From Acidobacteriota bacterium (GTDB taxonomy: Bacteria; Acidobacteriota; Thermoanaerobaculia; Multivoradales; J023), in assembly GCA_029263395.1 (NCBI GenBank), contig JAJCXO010000174.1:1-33962 (forward strand): a DNA stretch of 33,962 nt, in the 5' to 3' direction. Both the position numbers and the translations under genes were made by a program. Positions 1 to 8,657 of this stretch are shown in pieces. Numbering within the stretch: position 1 is the first letter of the stretch; the number at the start of each line of letters is the position of its first letter. Below the pieces are notes generated by a model, which ran no database searches, was not told the origin of the DNA, and worked only from the letters and a program-made list of their open reading frames with translations.

Positions 1-23
1 AACAGCCGGATCGCGCGATTCTG

Positions 24-48
24 GGTAGGGGCGCACGGCTGTGCGCCC
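24..48. repeat. REP-like palindrome
   Basis: A perfect 8-bp stem GGGCGCAC/GTGCGCCC (29-36 and 41-48) encloses the loop GGCT and is preceded by GGTAG. This is the shape of dispersed intergenic palindromes in GC-rich genomes. It lies upstream of the kinase gene. No second copy was noticed in the window, so its repetitive nature is inferred from form only. Confidence 0.4.
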
Positions 49-175
49 GTGGTGCAAGGCCCGCTGGGGCGTCCTCGCCAAGCAACAGCCGGTAGCAATC
101 TTGTTCCCCCGGCAGGAACACCTCGAGAACTCGGGCAGTCCAGGTCGGCAGCACGGTAAGGTAGAATGGCCGGTG

Positions 176-2713
176 ATGCCCCAAATGCCGGCGAAGATCG
201 GTCCCTACACGATTCTAGATCGGCTAGGTGCCGGCGGCATGGGCGAGGTCTTCGCGGCCCGCGACGAACGTCTCAAGCGAAACGTCGCCATCAAGCGACT
301 GCACCCCGAGAACGCCTTGGTCGGCGAGCGGCTGGCTCGATTTCGACGCGAGGCGCAACTCGCGGCGCGGCTCAACCATCCAGCGATTGTCCAGATCCAC
401 GATGTGATCGAGCACGAGGGCTCGGAGCTCATCGTGATGGAGTTTGTCGACGGCGAGAGCTTGGCGCAACGGTTGGCCGCGGGTCCACTGGCGATCGAAC
501 CCTTGTTACGGTTGGCCCTCGATGTGATCGATGGCCTCGCCGCGGCCCATGAGCAAGGCGTGATCCACCGCGACCTCAAAACTGAGAATGTGCTGATCAC
601 GGCGACAGGGCGGGCCAAAATCACCGATTTTGGTATCGCCAAGAGCCTCGATCCAGACGCCGACGACCCCCGCCTGACGGCAACTTCCGACGTCGTCGGC
701 ACCCGTCGGGCCATGGCACCTGAGCAGATCCGCGGCGAGCCACTCGACGAACGGACGGACCTCCACGCTTTTGGTGTGCTGCTCTACGAGGCGTTGACCG
801 GTTCGTCGCCGTTTAGCGCATCCAGCGTGGTGCGCACGATCAGCAGAATCCTCGACCACACGCCAACCCCGGTGCAAGCGATCGATCGGCAGATTCCTTC
901 CGAGCTGTCGGCGCTAGTGACTTATCTATTGCGCAAGGATCCCAACTTACGACCGCGCTCAGCCGTCGAGGTGCGTGAGATCCTGGCTCGAATTGCCACG
1001 CAAATAAGTCACGAGAGTGAGGACCCGGAGGCGACGACGCTCACCCGCAGCGAGTCTCTGTCGGTTGAGCCCACTGCCTCCCGATCACCCTCCCGCGGGG
1101 GTCGATTCGAGCGCCTGACGGCAGCAATACTCGCGACTCTGGTCCTCCTGGTCCTTGGGTTTGTTGCCGTCCAAAGCTGGCGACAACCCCCACCACAAAC
1201 GACGGTTGCGGTCATGCAACCGAATTTGGCAACCCCAGGCCCGCCGTGGAGTCTCGTCGCCCTCGGCGTCCAAGCGGCCAGCCTGAGCGGCTTGGCGTCA
1301 CATCCGAGCCTCGCCGTCAAAGCGCCCAGTGAAGTCGAGCTCATCGCCGGTACGCCACGCCAGGTTGCCTTGGCCGAGGCGGTCGACGAAGTGATCACAA
1401 CCGACTTGGAGTGCAGCGGTGCCAGCTGCCAAGTCGCTTTGACCCGGATCGACGGCCACGACGGCCAGGTGTTGGCGAGTCGTAGTTTTGTCATTCCCGC
1501 GGAGGATTTCCATGCCAGCGCCGCGATCGTCACCACCCAAGTGCTCGACGCCTTCGACTATCGCAGCACCACCACTGGCGCGATCCCATCGAGCGATGCG
1601 CTAGAAACCTACCTGAGGCTGCGCGAGCGGCGTGAGGCCACCGGCGCCACCCCCGAGCTCTCGGCTGAGCTGGCCGCACTCCGCGAACGATCCGGGGACT
1701 TCCTCGAAGCCTTGTTGCTAGAAGCCGATATCTTGCGACGACGATTCGCCGACTCCCGAGACCCGAAGGATTTGACGCACGCAGGCGCGCTTTTCCAACG
1801 TGCCGAGAACCTTGCACCCCGCGACCCACGTCCCCTCTCCGGGCGCTGCCGAGCCTTGATCGCCGGCGGTCAATTGGATGAGGCCAGGGCTGTCCTCGAC
1901 GAGCTCGAGCAACGCCTGCCCGGCACCGTCGAGGTTTTGGATTTACGGTCCTACCTGCTGCGCAAGCGCGGGCAAATTGACGAAGCCCTGGCTGTGCTGC
2001 GCCAGGCCGCCCGTCAGCAACCGTCGTGGAAACGGCTCTCCAACTTGGCGGCGCTCGAAGCCCGGCATGGAGACATTGACGCGGCGCGGAACCACCTCCA
2101 AGAGTCCTTGCGGCGCTTTCCGGGTAACTTGGCAGGGCTTTCCCGGCTGGCTCAGATCGAGCTGGTGTCCGGCGATCCAGAGCGTGCCATCAAACTTTAC
2201 CGCCAGCTCGTCGAGAAAAGTCCAAGCCTGCCGGAGCTCTCCAACCTCGGCCTGGCCTACCTCCTCACAGGCCGTTACCAGGAGTCTGCCGAGACCTATC
2301 GCCAGGTCCTCGACCGCGAACCCGATAACCCGATGTTCACCCTCAACTTGGCGGATGCCCTGCAATTGGTGGGTGATGACGAAACCGCTGGTCTGCTCTA
2401 CCAGCGCGTACTGACACTGGCGGAAGCTGATCCTGAAACCTCGGCCTGGCAACTGCTCACCGTCAAGGCTCAAGCCTTGGGGCACCTCGGACGGCATCGC
2501 GAGGCGGTGGCGGCAACTCAACGTGCGCTCCAGCTTGCTCCGGGCAACAGCCAAGCCGCCTTCGAGGCCACGCTGGTCTACTGCCTCGCTGGTGAACACG
2601 CCTCGGCCGCGTTTAACGCCGAACAGGCCCTCGAGCTCGGGTTTGCCAAACGTTGGTTTGCCTTACCATGGTTCGATGGCCTGCGGCGCTACGATCCAAG
2701 TTTCGGATCTTGA
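176..2713 (+). CDS. Membrane-anchored serine/threonine protein kinase with C-terminal TPR domain
   Basis: This is a Hanks-type kinase predicted to phosphorylate Ser/Thr residues on cytoplasmic targets. Counting from the ATG at 176, the glycine loop is LGAGGMGEV (18-25), the ATP-binding lysine is K40 in VAIK, the catalytic loop is HRDLKTEN (131-138), the magnesium loop is DFG (151-153), and APEQ follows at 181-184. A basic linker leads to one membrane helix at about 314-334. The remaining ~500 residues are outside the membrane by prediction and contain several TPR-like helical hairpins from about residue 500 to the end. The kinase-TM-TPR layout is common in Acidobacteriota and Myxococcota. The frame is open from position 41, but homology starts just after the ATG at 176 (alternatives GTG 173, ATG 185), and the extra upstream residues look non-coding. 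No clear Shine-Dalgarno is visible. The gene ends 20 bp from the convergent next gene. The substrate is unknown. Confidence 0.93.
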   Translation: MPQMPAKIGPYTILDRLGAGGMGEVFAARDERLKRNVAIKRLHPENALVGERLARFRREAQLAARLNHPAIVQIHDVIEHEGSELIVMEFVDGESLAQRLAAGPLAIEPLLRLALDVIDGLAAAHEQGVIHRDLKTENVLITATGRAKITDFGIAKSLDPDADDPRLTATSDVVGTRRAMAPEQIRGEPLDERTDLHAFGVLLYEALTGSSPFSASSVVRTISRILDHTPTPVQAIDRQIPSELSALVTYLLRKDPNLRPRSAVEVREILARIATQISHESEDPEATTLTRSESLSVEPTASRSPSRGGRFERLTAAILATLVLLVLGFVAVQSWRQPPPQTTVAVMQPNLATPGPPWSLVALGVQAASLSGLASHPSLAVKAPSEVELIAGTPRQVALAEAVDEVITTDLECSGASCQVALTRIDGHDGQVLASRSFVIPAEDFHASAAIVTTQVLDAFDYRSTTTGAIPSSDALETYLRLRERREATGATPELSAELAALRERSGDFLEALLLEADILRRRFADSRDPKDLTHAGALFQRAENLAPRDPRPLSGRCRALIAGGQLDEARAVLDELEQRLPGTVEVLDLRSYLLRKRGQIDEALAVLRQAARQQPSWKRLSNLAALEARHGDIDAARNHLQESLRRFPGNLAGLSRLAQIELVSGDPERAIKLYRQLVEKSPSLPELSNLGLAYLLTGRYQESAETYRQVLDREPDNPMFTLNLADALQLVGDDETAGLLYQRVLTLAEADPETSAWQLLTVKAQALGHLGRHREAVAATQRALQLAPGNSQAAFEATLVYCLAGEHASAAFNAEQALELGFAKRWFALPWFDGLRRYDPSFGS

Positions 2714-2733
2714 TCGTCGGTTCGTCCAGGGGC

Positions 2734-3210
2734 CTACTCGCGGTCCGTATCCGGGTCTTCCTCCGGTGGGTTGATGATGGTGGGGTCGGCGAATCCCGCC
2801 TTACCACCGAAGAACACGACCAGAATAAAACGATAGCTCGAATGGCGCCCCGGATTGATCAGGCTGACCTGACAGGTCCGGTCGTTGATCCGGTCAACGG
2901 CAACCACCTCATCCGGGTCCGGCACCACCGGTCGCCAGTTGCTCACATCCTCCAAGTCGAGGTCAACCCACTCCATGGGAGACGAGCCGAACGCCGCCGC
3001 CGGTTCTTCGAGCTCAAAGCTGAGGACTGTCTGCTGCCCCTTCTTGGTTTTCGGTAGATCGATCGTCGTAAAAGGGAACCCGTTCTCGGTCGTGCCGCGC
3101 TCCACGTGTTGGCCTGAAAACGTGCAACGGACGAAGGCGGCCGAGAGATCGGCTCGATTCAGCGATACGAGCTCTGTAGCGACTTCGACTTTGATGATGT
3201 TGACTGACAT
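2734..3210 (-). CDS. Hypothetical 158-aa protein of the sigma-54 cassette
   Basis: I do not recognise the family. The start at 3210 is supported by a strong Shine-Dalgarno (GAAAGGAAG) about 8 bases upstream; the frame is open further upstream but without a ribosome site. The product has no signal peptide and no membrane helix. It has alternating hydrophobic/polar stretches typical of a beta-sandwich, a late hydrophobic strand (YRFILVVFFGG), then the motif DPTIINPPEEDP and an acidic tail. It is transcribed away from the 125-aa and 1440-aa genes. It has its own near-perfect -24/-12 promoter at 3279-3294 and shares the enhancer-like sites at 3466-3504, so it probably belongs to the same regulon and process as those genes. 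The function is unknown; a chaperone, inhibitor or structural partner of the large protein is one possibility, by context only. Confidence 0.8.
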   Translation of the reverse strand: MSVNIIKVEVATELVSLNRADLSAAFVRCTFSGQHVERGTTENGFPFTTIDLPKTKKGQQTVLSFELEEPAAAFGSSPMEWVDLDLEDVSNWRPVVPDPDEVVAVDRINDRTCQVSLINPGRHSSYRFILVVFFGGKAGFADPTIINPPEEDPDTDRE

Positions 3211-3278
3211 GGTGGCTTCCTTTCGGTTGGTCATCTGAGGTCTCTGTACGGCTGATCCGGCCTCTTTTCTTACCGAGC

Positions 3279-3294
3279 TGCAAAGCTCCTGCCA
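3279..3294 (-). promoter_or_regulatory. Sigma-54 (-24/-12) promoter for the 158-aa gene
   Basis: On the minus strand the sequence reads TGGCAG-GAGCT-TTGCA. It matches the RpoN consensus TGGCAC-N5-TTGCW at all but one position, with the required 10 bases between the GG and GC doublets. Transcription would start near 3268, giving a leader of roughly 58 bases before the ATG at 3210. Confidence 0.65.
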
Positions 3295-3465
3295 GGCGCC
3301 ACAGCCTTGATCGTCGAGCCCCCGATCAAGCGTAACAGCCAAGCACAGCAGGCAGGCGCCGCAGTCAGGCGGCCCACAGAAACACCCCTGTACCGTTCCT
3401 CACGCATCGATCGTATCGGCGCCTCTCGGCAACTGCAACGTGTCGCGTTTACAGCCAGGGGTGTG

Positions 3466-3504
3466 CTGACGTGTCAATTCTAGTCCTGACGTGTCAGCCG
3501 ACAC
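3466..3504. promoter_or_regulatory. Tandem dyads, probable enhancer (activator) sites
   Basis: The 11-mer CTGACGTGTCA occurs at 3466-3476 and again at 3486-3496, exactly 20 bp or two helical turns apart. Each copy is a TGAC-GT-GTCA dyad. The second copy also runs into GTGTC-AGCC-GACAC (3491-3504), another perfect inverted repeat. The cluster lies about 60-90 bp upstream of the rightward -24 element and about 170 bp or more from the leftward one, the usual distances for bacterial enhancer-binding proteins. Which activator binds is not known. Confidence 0.55.
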
Positions 3505-3555
3505 CAAATTCCACACAAGGCACCCAAAAACACCGGATTAGGGTCTCCTCCGATC

Positions 3556-3571
3556 TGGCACGGTTCTTGAG
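3556..3571 (+). promoter_or_regulatory. Sigma-54 (-24/-12) promoter for the 125-aa gene
   Basis: The sequence TGGCAC-GGTTC-TTGAG has a perfect -24 hexamer and correct 10-base GG-to-G spacing. The -12 doublet is GA instead of GC, so the match is good but not perfect. Transcription would start near 3582, about 80 bases before the ATG at 3661, and could continue into the 1440-aa gene. Confidence 0.6.
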
Positions 3572-3660
3572 ATTACCTTCTCCATCAACCGCATCGAGAG
3601 CTGCCAGCAGTGAGCTGCGATGGCACAATCGAAAAACCTATTGCAACGAAAGGAACAGCA

Positions 3661-4038
3661 ATGTCTACCTTCACTTCCAACATCACATTGACCAACCAAT
3701 CCGAGTACACTCTCACCCTGGATACCGGTTCCAGCAGCGGTCTCTCGGATGCCCCCTGGCCGCAAACTCTGCAGGCCTACGATTCGAGCAATCCGTCGGC
3801 AAGTACCTATCAATTCCAACAGGGATTCGATTGGCAAATCAAATTTACCGCGGTGTATGACGTCCAAGACGGCTCAGCACCCAACGAATCCGTCGGGTTG
3901 CAGTATTACGGTGACGGCACCAACAAATTCAGCCAGAGCATCCAGCATAATCCCAGCAATGTCTTGACCGGCAGCTCGTATAGCGAAAGCGGCGACGGGC
4001 ACGAACAGATCAGTTTTACGTTGGCCGGATCAGCCTAA
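3661..4038 (+). CDS. Hypothetical small beta-rich protein, 125 aa
   Basis: I cannot assign a family. The start at 3661 has a good Shine-Dalgarno (GAAAGGAA) 7-8 bases upstream. The protein is rich in Ser, Thr, Asn, Gln and aromatic residues, has no signal peptide, no cysteine and no membrane helix. It begins with ITLTNQSEYTLTL, then a Trp-Pro turn, then strands such as YQFQQGFDWQIKF and SVGLQYYG. This texture recalls small cytolysin-like beta-sandwiches (aegerolysin or actinoporin type), but I see none of their diagnostic motifs, so the comparison is only one of style. It lies downstream of the -24/-12 promoter at 3556 and 217 bp upstream of the 1440-aa gene in the same direction, and is probably co-transcribed with it. 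Confidence 0.82.
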   Translation: MSTFTSNITLTNQSEYTLTLDTGSSSGLSDAPWPQTLQAYDSSNPSASTYQFQQGFDWQIKFTAVYDVQDGSAPNESVGLQYYGDGTNKFSQSIQHNPSNVLTGSSYSESGDGHEQISFTLAGSA

Positions 4039-4052
4039 CGTTCTAATTGGTC

Positions 4053-4112
4053 GCCTGGTCAGTGGTCCGTCGACTGCTGTCAACGCAGATCCAAACTGAC
4101 CGTTGACCAGGC
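4053..4112. repeat. Inverted repeat between the 125-aa and 1440-aa genes
   Basis: GCCTGGTCA (4053-4061) pairs perfectly with TGACCAGGC (4104-4112). A shorter inner pair GTCAGT/ACTGAC (4059-4064 and 4095-4100) offers an alternative fold. There is no U-tract of a classical terminator. It may partly terminate transcription or protect the mRNA, which would let the small gene be made in excess of the large one. The remaining bases up to 4255 show nothing I recognise. Confidence 0.35.
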
Positions 4113-4255
4113 CTTTCGAATCACTCCACCACCGATTCATAAACTCGCCCAGCAATCGACGAACGACGAGACCCGCGCTGGAGTTCTTGCCGGCTACCGG
4201 TTGCGGTGCGGCTGTTCCTGGATTTGATCCATTCAACCCGTGAAAGTGATAAATC

Positions 4256-7200
4256 ATGAATACACAGAGTTCAGAACCCCAGAGCGCCCCGTCGATCACA
4301 ACCTATCCCAATCCTCAATTCCAAATCGACTCAGAATTGATACAGAACTATCGCATGGCTTCAGCGATAGATTTAGAACAACCGATCCATGTAGTCAACG
4401 GGACGGACGGGCAACCGATCATCCTTTCGGTGGGAGAAGATTCCCACGTTTATGCTTACACACCGGACCTCGACCAGGCACAAGGTTGGATCCGGTCAGA
4501 CACTGGCGTCGAGGCCTCGATGATCACCGCCGGTGCTTTCGATGATGTGCCCTTCTTTTTATTTTATGACAACAACTTGAATCTCAATTCGAGCACGTTG
4601 ACAGAGGGAGGCACGTGGAGCACCCAGCAACTTGGCCCCGCACCGTCCGGCATCGGAGCGATTGTGCAGTTGCGCGGCCAGATGCTCGGCTCCACCTATT
4701 ACTTGATGTCGTGGGCGCCCGTTACCCAACAGCCATCGGACACGGATCCACCGTACGTAGTCCAATTCTTGACCCTGAGCAGCCCAACACAGATTGCAAC
4801 GCCGTATGTGGCGTGTGCTCAGTTGGTGGACTCCTTCGCTGTCGAGCTTGGCTACGCACCCGATAATAGCGGCAGTGTCGGGGCTTATTTTGGAGTGACG
4901 CCGCAGCCTTACGCCAAACCGCCGGTGGGATATCAGGGCGTTTATGGGACCAACGGCAACCAGGCGAGCAGCCTCGAGATGACCATCTTCGAGCCGATAT
5001 GTAACCCGGGCTGCCTGCGGATCGGGGATCTCTATTCGGAAGGATTCGATCAGCCACCATCAAGTGCATTCCAGATCATCACCGCGGCCAGCGTCGAGGG
5101 GTTCAAGCTGGCAAAAATCTTGACTAACCCCACCACCGCAGCTCTGGTTTACGAGGACATCAATACGGATGGCATTAATCCGTTCTCCGGCTCCGGAGAC
5201 GGTCAGCTGCAGACCATTGGACTGGCGGGAGGGGATACCACCTATGTTCCGTTGGGCAGCTGCGGGACCAACTTCGACAATTCGAATATCGGTTGGCCGG
5301 ACCTCCAGGACTACGCTCTGGTCAACTCGGAATTTGTGGTGGCAGCCAGCGACTTCGAGTCCAACGGTACCGGCGGCCTGGGGGAAGCTGGCAACACCAA
5401 CGCCGCCTGGTGGACGGATCAGGCGTCTGGAAACATGTGGTACGGCGCGGTGAATCTGATCAACCCAGGAGCCGGGGGCATCAACTCGGGATCCGCGTTC
5501 ATCGCCCAAGGCAACACTCAGGCGCCTAGCGGCAGCGTGTATTGCCTGGCGGCCAACCCTACCCTGACGTCGGAAATCTTTTTCATGCCGTTCGACAATC
5601 TGACCGACCTCAGCTCACGGGTTTCGATTCTCGTAGGTCAGGTTGGACGCCCTTTCACTGCGTTCGAAATCTCGAACGAGAATGGGAGCTCTTCGATCTT
5701 CTACGCCGACACCTCGGGCGCCATTTACCAGATCGACCCGTCCGGCGGCCTGGAGCCGGTGGAGCTCCTGCCACCCAATTCCGCGGACAACTTACAGTTC
5801 TCGGCCTTGGCTGTCGCATCGGATGCTGGTGGCAGCCAGCTTTATGCGCTATCAACCGACAACGCCCTCTTCCATGCCACCAGCTCAGCTCAAGACAGCT
5901 GGTCGGCCCCGCTACCTCTTAGTTTGGAAGTGAGCATCGCGCAAATGGCCACTGACCTCGGCCTCGGTGGCAACGTGTTGGCGTATTGCTCGGCCTACCC
6001 CGACCACGGCACCGATCATCAACTACTGCAGATTTACCAGGATCCCCAGACTACGGATATCGACCTCCAGCGCATCGGGCTGGAAGGGACTCGCAACCTG
6101 TTGGACGAGCTGACCTGGAACGTCGCAATATCGGTTGTCGACTCGCAAACGATTCCGATGCCGGGACAAACGCTGCAGATTACCGCCCCCGAGCCGACAA
6201 TGGCGCTGGTCAACAACTCGATCCGGCTGTTGTCGTCCGAGCCAGCAACTGTGACTACCCTCACCGGAGGCCAGGTCATCATCAGCCTGCCGACCGTGAA
6301 TCTGGGGGCAAGTACCCTCGAATTGTTTGCCCCGGGTTTCATGACCAGTGGAGAGAGCATCGTCATTTCGCCGAACGCCAAACTCCAGAACAAATTCCGG
6401 TCGATCACCGGCCCGGATTTGGCGGCGGCCACCAAGACACCGCCAAACGGCGCCGCAACACCGCTGATCCCCGAAACCTACCAACCCGCGACGGATGATC
6501 TGGCCGCCTTTCTCAACCAGTCAGCAGCTTTGATTCCCGAGAACACCGGGCAAGATGCGACCTACCTGCAGATCGATGGGGGCCAGCCGGAAGCCCAGTT
6601 CGTCCAAGGTGTGCCGGAGATTCAACCCGGGACCCTCGATCTCAAGGCCCTGGAAAATCGAGCCTTCGTCATGGATTGGAGCAGCGGTCTGCCGAGGTTC
6701 AGCGTCATCTCAGCTGACGAAGAGGCGGCTGTAATGGCCAATATCAACCGTCTGCCGGGGTTTGCCAGCCTGCCTCAATATCAACTGTCGACCCAGGTTG
6801 CCGACGCCTGGGGTTCATTCTGGCACGGCGTGAAGCGAGGCTACTACGACCTCAAGACACTTGTGATCTCGGGCTACGACCAAGCCAAGAAGGCGATCAT
6901 GGTGGCCGCCGAATTTCTGGTCAATGGTGTCAAGTACGCATTCCTCGGAGCCATGGAGCTCGTCCAGCAAGTCTTCGACGTAGTGCAGGGACTGTTCGCT
7001 CAAGTGGAGGTCTTCTTTCAGGACCTGGTCGAGTGGATCGGCTACCTCTTTAGTTGGGACGACATCTTGCGCACCCAAGAGGCTCTGGATCATTCTCTAA
7101 GGGTGATTTTGGAGTGGGTACCGCAGCCGATTGTCGCCGCACGGCAACAGGTCGATTCGCTCCTCGCCGGGTTACAAAGTCATTTGGACAACGCCATCAA

Positions 7201-8578
7201 TGGCTTGAAATCGAGTGACCTGTTGGCGACGAGTTACGTCCAGCTCAACCAACAAAACCCAGCACCCCCTTCGGCATCCGGAGCTTCACAGCACAACATC
7301 CTGGCCAACGGTTTTCTCACCCACGCCAACAGCGCAACCTTGGGAGGTGAGCCGCCGGTTGTGAACCCCTCGGTACAAAGCGGGATCACTGACGCCTATG
7401 GCAACCTTCAAACCCAGGGACAGAGCTACCAACAGTCTGCTGCGTTCCAGGACGCAAACACTTACTACGATGGACTTCAAACCAAAGATGACGTCCTGAA
7501 GATGGCGCTGACGGGACTGTTGGACGTTTTGCAAGACGTCGGTGACGAAGTGCTGACGTTGGCTCAAGATGTCGCGGACGGAGTTCTGGATGCCCTGGTT
7601 GCCTCCATCCGGGCGTTTATCGAAACCCTGGAACGGGAGTGGGACATCCCTTTTGTGTCGGATATCTACGCCAAGATCACAGCTTCGGAGGAGCACCCTG
7701 ATGGCCAGCCGCTGACCATCCTGGGAGCCGTGTCGCTGTTCCTGGCAGTACCGGCGACGATCACCTACAAGGTCATCAAGGGTGCAGCGCCGTTTCCAGA
7801 CAACAACAGCCTGCAAGATTTCCTCAACGACCTGACGGTCGAAAAGCTGACCCAGGGCTGGTCTACAACGTGTGACGAAAGTTTCCAGATTTTCGCCGAC
7901 GATTCGACCATGAACAAAGCTCAGGTTCTGTTCGCCGTCGCCGCTGCCTTCTCCAGCCTCGTCGGGGTGATGTTCCAGGCTCCCATCAACCTCGCGCCAG
8001 CGGTTCCGGGGGCTGGTCTTGCGCTAGGCCCGCTCAATATCGCTGCGGTGACCTGCGAGGTCATGGAGCAAGTGTTCACCTTCCCGCTTGGAATCTTTCA
8101 GATCACATGCGCGGCTGAACTGCTGAACTGTGTGACGTACCCGCAAGCACTTTCGTTCTGGATGTGGGTGGCAGGCTGGGGAGTTGTCGGCTATGACCTC
8201 TTTACAGTCGACACGTCTGGCACGCTGCCGCAGTCGAGTTCACCGGTTTCGGTGGTGGCCAAGAGCCTGCTGCATGGTTTGCTGGCAGTGTATGCGCTGG
8301 TTTCTTGGTTCCTCAACGGATTCGATGCCGTGCTGGCTCATCTGCGGGATTTCATCCGCCACCTCGCAGCCTGGACTTGCTTCTTGAAACTGGACGAGGA
8401 AGACCTAGAACTCTGGTTGCCGGTGTATGCCGCTAGCGAGTTTTTTGCCGGTGTGGTGAGTGCCGCGCTCAAACTGATCATCGACTTGGAGGATCTTCTG
8501 ACTCCCGAGGAGTTGGAGAACTTCCGCACTCTGGGAGTCAGCGAACTCTCAGGGAGTCGTCTGGTGACGATCGGCTGA
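4256..8578 (+). CDS. Giant unassigned protein: propeller-like N-terminus, helical/hydrophobic C-terminus (1440 aa)
   Basis: No family is recognised with certainty. The ATG at 4256 has only a weak ribosome site (GAAAGTGA), and there is no signal peptide. Residues ~1-600 are beta-rich, with repeated short strands and Trp/Tyr/Gly-Ser turns suggestive of a beta-propeller or lectin-like module. Residues ~618-698 resemble an Ig-like sandwich. From ~840 the protein becomes long amphipathic helices, with a conspicuous FSWDDILRT at about 931-939, and a Gln/Asn-rich linker near 1000-1080. The last ~300 residues hold several hydrophobic segments (about 1155-1180, 1220-1310, 1336-1355 and 1385-1410) long enough to span a membrane. 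A soluble recognition head followed by a membrane-inserting tail would suit a pore-forming or membrane-remodelling protein; that is inference. It ends before a strong GC hairpin and probably shares the sigma-54 promoter at 3556. Confidence 0.9.
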   Translation: MNTQSSEPQSAPSITTYPNPQFQIDSELIQNYRMASAIDLEQPIHVVNGTDGQPIILSVGEDSHVYAYTPDLDQAQGWIRSDTGVEASMITAGAFDDVPFFLFYDNNLNLNSSTLTEGGTWSTQQLGPAPSGIGAIVQLRGQMLGSTYYLMSWAPVTQQPSDTDPPYVVQFLTLSSPTQIATPYVACAQLVDSFAVELGYAPDNSGSVGAYFGVTPQPYAKPPVGYQGVYGTNGNQASSLEMTIFEPICNPGCLRIGDLYSEGFDQPPSSAFQIITAASVEGFKLAKILTNPTTAALVYEDINTDGINPFSGSGDGQLQTIGLAGGDTTYVPLGSCGTNFDNSNIGWPDLQDYALVNSEFVVAASDFESNGTGGLGEAGNTNAAWWTDQASGNMWYGAVNLINPGAGGINSGSAFIAQGNTQAPSGSVYCLAANPTLTSEIFFMPFDNLTDLSSRVSILVGQVGRPFTAFEISNENGSSSIFYADTSGAIYQIDPSGGLEPVELLPPNSADNLQFSALAVASDAGGSQLYALSTDNALFHATSSAQDSWSAPLPLSLEVSIAQMATDLGLGGNVLAYCSAYPDHGTDHQLLQIYQDPQTTDIDLQRIGLEGTRNLLDELTWNVAISVVDSQTIPMPGQTLQITAPEPTMALVNNSIRLLSSEPATVTTLTGGQVIISLPTVNLGASTLELFAPGFMTSGESIVISPNAKLQNKFRSITGPDLAAATKTPPNGAATPLIPETYQPATDDLAAFLNQSAALIPENTGQDATYLQIDGGQPEAQFVQGVPEIQPGTLDLKALENRAFVMDWSSGLPRFSVISADEEAAVMANINRLPGFASLPQYQLSTQVADAWGSFWHGVKRGYYDLKTLVISGYDQAKKAIMVAAEFLVNGVKYAFLGAMELVQQVFDVVQGLFAQVEVFFQDLVEWIGYLFSWDDILRTQEALDHSLRVILEWVPQPIVAARQQVDSLLAGLQSHLDNAINGLKSSDLLATSYVQLNQQNPAPPSASGASQHNILANGFLTHANSATLGGEPPVVNPSVQSGITDAYGNLQTQGQSYQQSAAFQDANTYYDGLQTKDDVLKMALTGLLDVLQDVGDEVLTLAQDVADGVLDALVASIRAFIETLEREWDIPFVSDIYAKITASEEHPDGQPLTILGAVSLFLAVPATITYKVIKGAAPFPDNNSLQDFLNDLTVEKLTQGWSTTCDESFQIFADDSTMNKAQVLFAVAAAFSSLVGVMFQAPINLAPAVPGAGLALGPLNIAAVTCEVMEQVFTFPLGIFQITCAAELLNCVTYPQALSFWMWVAGWGVVGYDLFTVDTSGTLPQSSSPVSVVAKSLLHGLLAVYALVSWFLNGFDAVLAHLRDFIRHLAAWTCFLKLDEEDLELWLPVYAASEFFAGVVSAALKLIIDLEDLLTPEELENFRTLGVSELSGSRLVTIG

Positions 8579-8589
8579 AGCCTCCAGGA

Positions 8590-8611
8590 GCGCGCGGCAA
8601 CGGCCGCGCGC
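8590..8611. terminator. Terminator-like hairpin between convergent genes
   Basis: The perfect 9-bp stem GCGCGCGGC/GCCGCGCGC with loop AACG begins 11 bases after the stop of the 1440-aa gene and lies before the convergent soxR stop. The following bases (GTATCTTCTC) are only moderately T-rich, so termination efficiency is uncertain. Confidence 0.6.
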
Positions 8612-8657
8612 CGTATCTTCTCAATCTCCTGTGACAACGCTCAACCCTGTTACACGC

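Larger units (their letters stand above)
3211..3660. other. Divergent intergenic control region
   Basis: This 450-bp non-coding stretch separates the 158-aa gene (minus) from the 125-aa gene (plus). It holds one -24/-12 promoter facing each way and a central cluster of dyads, listed separately. Nothing in it looks coding: the open frames across it lack ribosome sites and code only by chance. Confidence 0.7.

Noticed and set aside
41-175. N-terminal extension of the kinase frame from 41
   Set aside because: It covers the REP-like palindrome, has no ribosome site and no kinase homology; the domain begins right after the ATG at 176.
205-714. Minus-strand open frame inside the kinase gene
   Set aside because: It mirrors the GC-rich codon structure of the kinase, has a basic/serine-rich random composition and no recognisable domain.
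3661-4038. Aegerolysin or actinoporin assignment for the 125-aa protein
   Set aside because: Only general composition and strand pattern agree; the diagnostic residues of these families are not visible.
4183-4216. Possible -24/-12 element before the 1440-aa gene
   Set aside because: Candidate GG and GC doublets are 7 or 9 bases apart, or have poor hexamers; none meets the strict 10-base spacing with a good match.
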